The notes below the pieces were generated by a model that was not told the DNA's origin, searched no databases, and was given only the letters and a program-made list of their open reading frames with translations. Made by a program: the position numbers and the translations under genes. This document shows, one piece after another, positions 1 to 5,476 of a stretch of DNA of 5,476 nucleotides. Origin of the DNA: JBBQIY01 sp964618405 (GTDB lineage: Bacteria > Verrucomicrobiota > Kiritimatiellia > RFP12 > UBA3636); NCBI GenBank assembly GCA_964618405.1, contig CAZUAY010000268.1, forward strand, positions 1 to 5,476, given 5' to 3'. Numbering within the stretch: the stretch's first letter is position 1; each line of letters begins with the position of its first letter.

Positions 1-11
1 TCCCCATGCAT
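1..11 (-). CDS. Start of a downstream gene (partial, runs off the left edge), possibly pbpC
   Basis: On the minus strand, 14 nt after the A2M stop codon, there is an ATG at 11-9 and a second one in another frame at 7-5, behind a good ribosome-binding site. Only three full codons at most are visible (Met-His-Gly from the first, Met-Gly from the second), so the sequence cannot identify the product. In many proteobacteria the thioester-type A2M gene is directly followed by pbpC, encoding penicillin-binding protein 1C. That neighbourhood is the only basis for the suggested identity. The very short gap implies co-transcription with the A2M gene. Confidence 0.4.
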
Positions 12-15
12 CTTT

Positions 16-21
16 TCCTTA
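16..21 (-). promoter_or_regulatory. Ribosome-binding site of the downstream gene
   Basis: Minus-strand TAAGGA lies between the A2M stop and the next start codons. From the end of AAGGA there are 4 nt to the ATG at 11-9 and 8 nt to the ATG at 7-5. The longer spacing is the more typical one, so the second ATG may be the real start. It is a stronger Shine-Dalgarno match than anything in front of the A2M gene itself. Confidence 0.5.
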
Positions 22-25
22 GCGA

Positions 26-3000
26 CTAACGACTCGCGACTTCCTCAATGACAACCGTCGTGGGTGCGGTGCGAGCATTCACATCAGGACGATACATGCC
101 TTCGACAGAAGCTGGGGGAATGGTGAACGTGCCGGATGAGACGACGCGGGCGCTGTAATGGATTGAAATCGTGTTGTCAATTGGGTTCATAAAGAAGAGG
201 AGGCGATCATCCCGCACTTCGCGTCGCAAGATTGATTTTTCCTCGTCCTCAGACAGCCACGACAAGGTTCCACTTGCAGCAAGCGATCCGGTGTCGGGTT
301 CGAGACAGGCGGGAAGGAGCTCTTCGACGATGGCGTCATCGAGACCTTCGGTGTCGGCACGGACGCGGATGGACAATTCAACGACGACTGCATCGCCTGG
401 AGTGAGCGAGGCGAGATCGACAAGTTCCCCCGCGAGGTTTCGGTAAGATCTCGAAATGGTTATGCCGTTGCTTTTCTCGCTTGCATCGAGTTTGGAAGGT
501 ACGCCGGAAAGTGTCCTGACAAGATAGGCAGTGCCGCGTCCGGAATTGAGCGCCGTCACGGTGGCAGAGTCTGCTTGAACGGTAGCTGTGCGATTTGTAA
601 TTGTAGCAAGCCGTTCGTCTTCTGCTTTCGTTAGCACGACGTTCAGCGTGGCCTCGGGATCGGCCTTGCGTTGCGCCAGGGCACCGATGGCGAGAAGCGA
701 AAGGGCATTGTCGCGAGTCGTTCCCCAGTGTGGTTTGTTCAGCGCGGCTTTGCGCTCCAGCAAGTAGGCGTACAGACTGGCGATTTGGCGATCGGCATCC
801 GGCGTGTCGAGTTCGAGCCAAGCGAGAATGCCGAAGGATGCAGCCGCAATAGATGAGGGCGTCTCAGTCGACTCCATCAGCTCCAGTGCGCGCACACGGT
901 CTCCGCTTAGCGCAAAGGCTCTCGCAAGGTGAGCCTTGCCTTCGGCGGAGAGACGCGAGCGCACATCGTAAAGCGCAAACATGGTCGATTTCTCGGGTGC
1001 GTGGGAGAGCGCCAGCACGTGACAGCAATAAGCAGAGAGCGTGTGATTGCCATTGGCAAGTGCGCGACTGGCGGTGACTTGCAGGAACACGGCGTTGCCT
1101 TCGAGCGTGCTTTTCTGTACGTCAGTGATGCCAGCGGCGACTGCTTCGGCAAGGAAGTGACACGCATAGACGGATATCATGTCGTCGTATTGCGAGACGT
1201 CATGCCAGAGTGAATAACCGCGACGCGTTTGCTGTGCGTTGACACGTTGGACAGCGACGCGCACTTTGTTCATCGTTTCCTGAATTGCTGCGTCATCGGA
1301 TGCCGCAATTTTGAACAGAGCGCCACCTGCGTGAATGAGCGGAAACGCCGACGACGTGGTTTGTTCGAGGCAGCCGTAGGGATAATCGAGCAGAAAACTG
1401 AGTGCCGGCGCAAATTCGGCGAATGAGGAGTTGTGGCAGCGTAGGGACTGTGCCACGGTGGACGGGATGAGGTTGGCCGGGATAGGAAGCGCGAGGTGCT
1501 GTCCTTCCTCGAGTGGAAAGCATTCGACTTGCGTCACGAGTGGCATGGCGGGGCGAATGGGAATTTCTAGTGTTTCTTCATGTTTTTCGCCAGCGCCTTC
1601 GATTTGGAAGGTGACCCGTCCCTGGCCGATGTCCTCGGTCGCTTGAGCGGCTATTTTGAGAATACGACTTTCACCCGCTTTAAGGTCGATGGTTTTCACG
1701 GAGGCATCGCCCACGATTGAGCCTGCAAACGTGAGGCTGTACGTGGCGTTGCAATCCGCTCCACTTTGATTGTGAACGGAGTACGTCAACTGGGTGCTGT
1801 CACCGCAAGCGAGGAAGCGTGGCGCGTCTGGACGCGCTACCAACTTGGGACTGACCTTGACGTTGGTGGAGGTCGAACCGCTGGCCGTTTTGTTCCAGGT
1901 AACGACCGAGACGCGGACTTCGCCGGCGAATTCGGGAAGCTTGAACGTGTGTTCGGCATGACCCTCGATGAGCGGTATGGTGTAGGCGGCGAGGCTGAGT
2001 GGCTTGAAGCGACGTGAGGCGACCGGACTGATGCGGCGCATGAGTGGGGCTTCACCATCGCCACCGATTTTCGCTGCGTTGGCGGAAACCGTGTCGGCCG
2101 TGATTGGCATCAACAGGCTGAACAGGTCGTTGAGCGTCGTGGCCGATGCACACGGCATCGAGAAGAAGCGATAGGGGTCTGGAAGCTTTTCGCTCGTCAG
2201 CATCTGGATTGCTTCGTCGGTTACAAAGACTGTGGCAAAGGTGGATGTTGAGGTTTCTGTGGGATCGAGGTGAATCGAAACCTTGACCTCAGAACCGCCG
2301 GCAATGATGTTAACAGCCGCTTTGTTGCTGACGTTTAGTTTGTCCTCAGGTCTTGCAACGATCAAGGACGAAAGTCCAGAGGCGCGATGAGCGCTCCAGG
2401 TCTCTTCCGCTTCTGCTGGGCGAATGATGCTAACCGAAGCTTGGATGTTTGGATAGAAATCATCCGTCACGGGAATCTCCACGACAAGCGTGGTGTTCGT
2501 CATGTCGATGACTTCGGATTTCAAGACGGATTCGCGTTGCAACGAAAACATGGCGGTACCGGTAAATGGCGTCGTGATTTTTAGCTTGGCGATTTCGCCA
2601 GCGAGGTAGCTCGGCTTATCAAAAGTCAGCTCAACCTTGGCAGGGTTGGAGAGATTGGAGCGCGTTGTTGACCCAGCGTCTTGCGTGGCCATGAACGAAT
2701 AGGAGGTCGAGGTGTTCGTGGTCGGGTCTGTCACGACCAGCAGATACTCACCCGAGGTGCCAACCGAGAACGGGTAGTCAATATCGACATCAGTAGCAGA
2801 CGCGACGCTCGTGCTTGAGATTGCAGATTTGATGACCTCATTCTTCCAAACCCATTGGCCATTCGCACCACTGGTGTAGCCATAGATGCGAGAAAGGCGG
2901 AACAACTGGATGGCGAGTGGCCGCGAATCGGCAAGCCGAGCCCCCTCTCGATCAACGATTGCGATTGATATAACGTTCGTCGTCGAGACGGCAAGCGAGT

Positions 3001-5221
3001 TGGATTCGGGGGCTTTGATGCCGATGTAGTGTGGATAGCGGTGGAGTTTAACGGAGGTGCGCATCGAGACAGGGCGTCCGCCCGGTTCGAAGGCGGTGCC
3101 TTCGAGTGTTGCGGCGAGCATCGCAGCGGGCATAAGATCGGAATCGAAGGGCAGCGTGAATTGTGCGTTACCGTCAGCATCGAAGAAGCCTTTGCCGATA
3201 ACGGTATGATTGCCTTTGAGCGATCGTTCGGAGTTCCCGAAAGTGTATGTCGCCCATCCCTCTGGCTCAAATTTGGCGGCAGCATACGAGACGGCCGCTT
3301 CCGCTTTCAAGTCCGCTGCGGCTTTGCCAAAGAGATGTTCGGCATGAACGATGAAGGGGAGGGGTTTATCGAACAGGGCATCCTCGGGTAACGAGGTGAA
3401 AGAGACCCGGATTTGGGGTGGAACGAAAGATTCGATGGACACGGTTCTGAGGCCGAGCACGAGGCCCTTTTCGCCGGGAATGGAAAGCTTAAATGTCCAG
3501 GTTCCAGAGGGTTGGTTATCGGGAATGGTGATCGGTTTCTCTGGCGTGATGCAACCCGTTTCATCGGGCATCACGGTGGCGGTTATGAAAGAACGACCAT
3601 CGGGCCTGATGACGTCAAGTTTGACGGGGAAAGGGGAGGGCGCTTCGATCTTTTCGTTGCGTAACAGAGCTTGCAAGTGGATAGGCTCGTTATGACGGTA
3701 GATCCCACGATCGGTATAGACAAAGGCCTTGCACGCTCCCGCATCGGCGTAGACGCCCTGTGCGCCGTTGTTCTCGTCGACTGATGTGGCGTTGGAGATT
3801 GGAATGAAGGCCATGTCGGAACCACCATCCGTTTCTGCGACAACGACAAAAGGTTCGGAACCGGTGCTTGGAAGCGGGATGCGGGCAATGCCGCTTTCGT
3901 CGCTTGTGCCTTGGGCAATCAAGGTGTTATTTTTGGCGTAGATGCGGACGGTTGTCCACGCAACAGGCGTTCCGCTACGAAGCGAGGTTACCCAGACATG
4001 GGCTGTGTCCTTCGCAAGCCGTGCCGAGATGCCGAGATCGGATACGCAGATCAGGCGTGTGTCGGAAATCTCATTGCCGGTGTAGCGGTCGGTGCAATCG
4101 ACTTGAACGAGCATGACACCACGACGCTTGCCGTCCATATAATCGGAGAGTTTGACGATCTCGCGTCGTTCGGTATTGGCTGGTGCATGGATAGCAATTC
4201 GACCCGTTTTCGGAGGAGCGGTGAGCTCGAGGGTCTCGGCGTCTTCGATCGTTTCGGACCATCGGTTCCGATAGATCCCGGCTTCACGAGCCATCAGTTG
4301 GACAATGTTTTGCGGCGGAACCGTTGAAACGGAGACGTTAACATTCGTGGTGTTGACAACCTTGATCGGCACGGCCAAAGTGCCATCGGGCGGAAGATAA
4401 CGCCCTGTCACGGCGAAACGAATGTCGGCAGCACGATTTGGTACGGTAAACTCGCGTGTCAGCGTAGACTCGAGTGAAAAGCCTTGTGAGGAGGGCATGC
4501 CTTCCCGGAAGGATAGCGTATAATGTCTGCCAATCTCAAATTTACCGGAAACCTTCAGGTTCCGGCTCCAGTAATAACCCCAACCGTCTTCATCGGCGAC
4601 GTTGAGGCTGACAGGCGGTTCGCAGACGATAAACTCAGAAGCCTTGGAGACATCCGGCGGCTTGGTAAAGCCAATCGTAATGATCGGATCGCCGAAGGGC
4701 GGTGTTTGAACAGAAAAGCGATTGATCCCGAAGTCGTTTGTTAGCGGCACTGTAAAAACTTTTTCTGCTGTGGAGGAGAGCACATCTTTCTGATACGAGG
4801 CGATGCCCTTCAATAGTTTTACCGTCACGAAGTTGGCGTTAACGGGCTCAGATGTGGTGATGCAGATTGACTTCGCGCCACGCGGTTCAACAGTCCAGTT
4901 GAGCGAGCGATCATTCTCGAAAAGTTGGAGCGTTTCGGGTGTGATCGATGCTCGGTCGAGTGGGAAGTTGAAATCGATCGTGATCGAGGCGATTCGGTTG
5001 GGGAGTAGATTGCTCTGAAGTGCTGATTTAGCTGTGATCGACGCGAATTCTTGAAGCGGCTCATCAAGATCGGCGTTCATGATGCATGAAGTGGCGTCGT
5101 CGTCCTCAGCAGCGGGGCAAGCTGTTGTAGTGGTTTTTTGTGTGAAAAACCACCAGCAGGCGATATTGAGGGTTACGATGGCCAGAACGGCCATGATAGT
5201 GGAAAAACGTTTGTTGGTCAT
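26..5221 (-). CDS. Bacterial alpha-2-macroglobulin (thioester type, YfhM-like), membrane-anchored protease trap
   Basis: Periplasmic protease inhibitor that traps attacking proteases and can bind them covalently through an internal thioester. Seen in order: basic N-terminus plus hydrophobic segment (about residues 9-27); Thr/Asp-rich linker (28-46); bacterial macroglobulin domains (about 50-385, with RRGVMLVQV near the end); a bMG3-like domain from about 389; the MG2/A2M_N signature FVYTDRGIYR at 500-509, ending ESFVPP (597-602); further MG domains with AEHLFGKAA (627-635); the bait-region domain from about 865, ending VTDEAIQML and PDPYRFF (1000-1020); the A2M domain with LPEFAGEVRV (1095-1104); the thioester domain (about 1235-1520) with YGCLEQTTS (1282-1290), GYSLW (1335-1339) and TTRDNA (1501-1506); and a C-terminal bMG10-like domain ending FTIPPA...MYRPDV (1699-1714). 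The length is close to E. coli YfhM (about 1650 aa) and no frameshift or truncation is seen. The start at 5221 is the first possible one, because an in-frame TAA lies two codons upstream. E. coli YfaS-type paralogues lack the thioester, so this is the YfhM type. The family call is secure; domain borders are approximate. Confidence 0.96.
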   Translation of the reverse strand: MTNKRFSTIMAVLAIVTLNIACWWFFTQKTTTTACPAAEDDDATSCIMNADLDEPLQEFASITAKSALQSNLLPNRIASITIDFNFPLDRASITPETLQLFENDRSLNWTVEPRGAKSICITTSEPVNANFVTVKLLKGIASYQKDVLSSTAEKVFTVPLTNDFGINRFSVQTPPFGDPIITIGFTKPPDVSKASEFIVCEPPVSLNVADEDGWGYYWSRNLKVSGKFEIGRHYTLSFREGMPSSQGFSLESTLTREFTVPNRAADIRFAVTGRYLPPDGTLAVPIKVVNTTNVNVSVSTVPPQNIVQLMAREAGIYRNRWSETIEDAETLELTAPPKTGRIAIHAPANTERREIVKLSDYMDGKRRGVMLVQVDCTDRYTGNEISDTRLICVSDLGISARLAKDTAHVWVTSLRSGTPVAWTTVRIYAKNNTLIAQGTSDESGIARIPLPSTGSEPFVVVAETDGGSDMAFIPISNATSVDENNGAQGVYADAGACKAFVYTDRGIYRHNEPIHLQALLRNEKIEAPSPFPVKLDVIRPDGRSFITATVMPDETGCITPEKPITIPDNQPSGTWTFKLSIPGEKGLVLGLRTVSIESFVPPQIRVSFTSLPEDALFDKPLPFIVHAEHLFGKAAADLKAEAAVSYAAAKFEPEGWATYTFGNSERSLKGNHTVIGKGFFDADGNAQFTLPFDSDLMPAAMLAATLEGTAFEPGGRPVSMRTSVKLHRYPHYIGIKAPESNSLAVSTTNVISIAIVDREGARLADSRPLAIQLFRLSRIYGYTSGANGQWVWKNEVIKSAISSTSVASATDVDIDYPFSVGTSGEYLLVVTDPTTNTSTSYSFMATQDAGSTTRSNLSNPAKVELTFDKPSYLAGEIAKLKITTPFTGTAMFSLQRESVLKSEVIDMTNTTLVVEIPVTDDFYPNIQASVSIIRPAEAEETWSAHRASGLSSLIVARPEDKLNVSNKAAVNIIAGGSEVKVSIHLDPTETSTSTFATVFVTDEAIQMLTSEKLPDPYRFFSMPCASATTLNDLFSLLMPITADTVSANAAKIGGDGEAPLMRRISPVASRRFKPLSLAAYTIPLIEGHAEHTFKLPEFAGEVRVSVVTWNKTASGSTSTNVKVSPKLVARPDAPRFLACGDSTQLTYSVHNQSGADCNATYSLTFAGSIVGDASVKTIDLKAGESRILKIAAQATEDIGQGRVTFQIEGAGEKHEETLEIPIRPAMPLVTQVECFPLEEGQHLALPIPANLIPSTVAQSLRCHNSSFAEFAPALSFLLDYPYGCLEQTTSSAFPLIHAGGALFKIAASDDAAIQETMNKVRVAVQRVNAQQTRRGYSLWHDVSQYDDMISVYACHFLAEAVAAGITDVQKSTLEGNAVFLQVTASRALANGNHTLSAYCCHVLALSHAPEKSTMFALYDVRSRLSAEGKAHLARAFALSGDRVRALELMESTETPSSIAAASFGILAWLELDTPDADRQIASLYAYLLERKAALNKPHWGTTRDNALSLLAIGALAQRKADPEATLNVVLTKAEDERLATITNRTATVQADSATVTALNSGRGTAYLVRTLSGVPSKLDASEKSNGITISRSYRNLAGELVDLASLTPGDAVVVELSIRVRADTEGLDDAIVEELLPACLEPDTGSLAASGTLSWLSEDEEKSILRREVRDDRLLFFMNPIDNTISIHYSARVVSSGTFTIPPASVEGMYRPDVNARTAPTTVVIEEVASR
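1361..1372 (-). other. Thioester motif Cys-Leu-Glu-Gln of the A2M
   Basis: Codons for C1284, L1285, E1286 and Q1287, in the context YPYGCLEQTTS. In thioester-containing A2M and complement proteins the Cys sulfur and the Gln side-chain carbonyl form a beta-cysteinyl-gamma-glutamyl thioester. After bait cleavage it reacts with a nucleophile on the protease. Both key residues are present, so the protein should be competent for covalent trapping. The surrounding region is helix-rich, as expected for the toroidal thioester domain. Confidence 0.93.
5141..5197 (-). other. N-terminal signal anchor (non-canonical lipobox) of the A2M
   Basis: Residues 9-27 form one uninterrupted hydrophobic stretch after a basic start (MTNKR). 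A cysteine at residue 22 follows L-N-I-A. Asn at -3 does not fit the usual lipobox (Leu or another small/hydrophobic residue), and the hydrophobic run continues through WWFF after the Cys. This favours an uncleaved inner-membrane signal anchor over the lipoprotein anchor of E. coli YfhM. Either topology puts the body of the protein in the periplasm. A tolerant signal peptidase II could still use C22, so the choice is inference. Confidence 0.7.
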
Positions 5222-5236
5222 ATTTTAAAAACCCAT
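5222..5236 (-). promoter_or_regulatory. A2M translation start region with in-frame stop and weak ribosome-binding site
   Basis: Reading the minus strand in the A2M frame gives ATG GGT TTT TAA AAT and then the A2M start ATG. The TAA at 5227-5225 rules out any longer N-terminus. The only purine-rich stretch at a suitable distance is GGG at 5233-5231 region (TATGGGT), about 10 nt before the start, so there is no convincing Shine-Dalgarno. The leader is A/T-rich, which can support initiation by lack of structure. Confidence 0.55.
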
Positions 5237-5239
5237 AAA

Positions 5240-5251
5240 GAATTCGAATTC
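5240..5251. repeat. 12-bp perfect palindrome in the A2M leader
   Basis: GAATTCGAATTC is a perfect palindrome made of two adjacent GAATTC units. It lies 18 nt upstream of the A2M start codon, inside the predicted 5' leader. It could be a small protein-binding site or weak hairpin; a chance AT-rich palindrome is equally plausible. Confidence 0.3.
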
Positions 5252-5332
5252 AACAAGGTAATACATTTACAAATGACGTTTTACGCCACATGAACCTAGC
5301 AATAACGAACTCGAAAATTACGGATGCAAGCT

Positions 5333-5361
5333 ATCATAAAGGGTAGATAATTTCAACACAA
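5333..5361 (-). promoter_or_regulatory. Putative sigma-70-type promoter of the A2M gene
   Basis: On the minus strand, TTGTGT (5361-5356) is followed after 17 nt by TATGAT (5338-5333). The -10 matches the consensus at 5 of 6 positions and the -35 at 3 of 6, including the leading TTG; the spacing is ideal. Transcription would begin near 5326, giving a leader of about 105 nt. It was picked by eye in AT-rich DNA, where chance matches are common, and a promoter further upstream is possible. Confidence 0.35.
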
Positions 5362-5375
5362 AAATCTAGTGGTGT

Positions 5376-5398
5376 GCGCGTCAAAATTTTTGACGCGC
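5376..5398. repeat. Perfect 23-bp dyad (11-bp arms, 1-nt centre), operator-like or hairpin
   Basis: The left arm GCGCGTCAAAA (5376-5386) is repeated as its exact reverse complement TTTTGACGCGC (5388-5398) around a single T at 5387. As RNA it can form a stem of up to 10 bp on either strand. Neither side has an adjacent T-run, so it is not a standard intrinsic terminator. It sits 14 bp upstream of the predicted -35, with its centre about 61 bp from the predicted transcription start, a position used by activators. The dyad is certain; its role is not. Confidence 0.6.
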
Positions 5399-5439
5399 TT
5401 GCCAGTAACTTCGTCAAGAAATGGTTTCAACGAACGGAG

Positions 5440-5472
5440 CGGGGACATTCCTGTCCCCGACACGACGGGGGT
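5440..5472. repeat. REP-like GGGGACA hairpin with an alternative fold
   Basis: CGGGGACA (5440-5447), loop TTCC, TGTCCCCG (5452-5459) form a perfect 8-bp stem. The segment CCCCG (5455-5459) can instead pair with CGGGG (5466-5470) around a 6-nt loop, extendable by two wobble pairs to 5453/5472, so the two hairpins exclude each other. GC-rich short hairpins of this kind are typical of dispersed extragenic palindromes mobilised by REP-associated tyrosine (Y1/RAYT) transposases. Copy number in the genome, which would decide this, cannot be seen here. It could also be the terminator or attenuator of a neighbouring gene, though no T-run follows. Confidence 0.5.
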
Positions 5473-5476
5473 TGGA

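Noticed and set aside
2731..3285. Minus-strand open frame of 184 codons in another frame inside the A2M gene
   Set aside because: Its translation is Ser/Pro/Arg-rich and unlike a folded protein, while the A2M frame there is continuous and family-typical. It is an overlap artefact.
3911..4327. Plus-strand open frame of 138 codons, and similar plus-strand frames throughout 171-4744
   Set aside because: All lie antisense to the clearly real A2M gene, have skewed compositions (Arg, Gly, Ser rich), show no family motifs and lack convincing ribosome-binding sites. They are shadow frames.
5376..5398. Dyad as a Rho-independent terminator
   Set aside because: The stem is good but no T-run follows on either strand (TTGCCAG on plus, ACACCAC on minus), so a standard intrinsic terminator is not supported.
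5421..5476. Plus-strand ATG at 5421 with an open frame to the right edge
   Set aside because: Only 18 codons, no clear ribosome-binding site, and the REP-like hairpin falls within it. It is too short to support a gene call.
1..5476. tRNA, rRNA, CRISPR array, insertion sequence or tandem repeats
   Set aside because: No cloverleaf, direct-repeat/spacer pattern, transposase or long repeats were seen; nearly all of the window is a single coding sequence.

Overview
The window is almost entirely one very large gene on the minus strand (26-5221, 1731 codons). It encodes a bacterial alpha-2-macroglobulin (A2M): an envelope-anchored, multi-domain protein that traps proteases and carries an intact thioester motif (Cys-Leu-Glu-Gln, residues 1284-1287). 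The architecture points to a Gram-negative, double-membraned bacterium. Nothing in the window fixes the taxon. Fairly balanced base composition, a cysteine-rich exported protein and a REP-like GGGGACA hairpin would fit several groups, including the PVC superphylum and Deltaproteobacteria, and that is only an impression.

Layout, in coordinate order. Positions 1-25 hold the 3' flank of the A2M gene. On the minus strand they contain an AAGGA ribosome-binding site and start codons at 11-9 and 7-5, so another gene appears to begin 14-18 nt after the A2M stop and run off the left edge. In many bacteria the thioester-type A2M gene is followed by pbpC (penicillin-binding protein 1C, peptidoglycan repair), which is the most likely identity, but only a few codons are visible. 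Positions 26-5221 are the A2M gene. Positions 5222-5476 are its AT-richer upstream region. It contains an in-frame stop that fixes the start codon, a 12-bp palindrome, a plausible sigma-70-type promoter, a perfect 23-bp dyad just upstream of that promoter, and at the right edge a REP-like hairpin with an alternative, mutually exclusive fold.

Function of the unit: by analogy with E. coli YfhM, the A2M would sit in the periplasm tethered to the inner membrane and trap proteases that breach the outer membrane, using the thioester to attach covalently. A co-transcribed PBP1C would repair the cell wall. No novel multi-gene system is visible. The points most worth checking are the membrane anchor without a proper lipobox, the high cysteine content, the dyad/promoter arrangement and the REP-like element.
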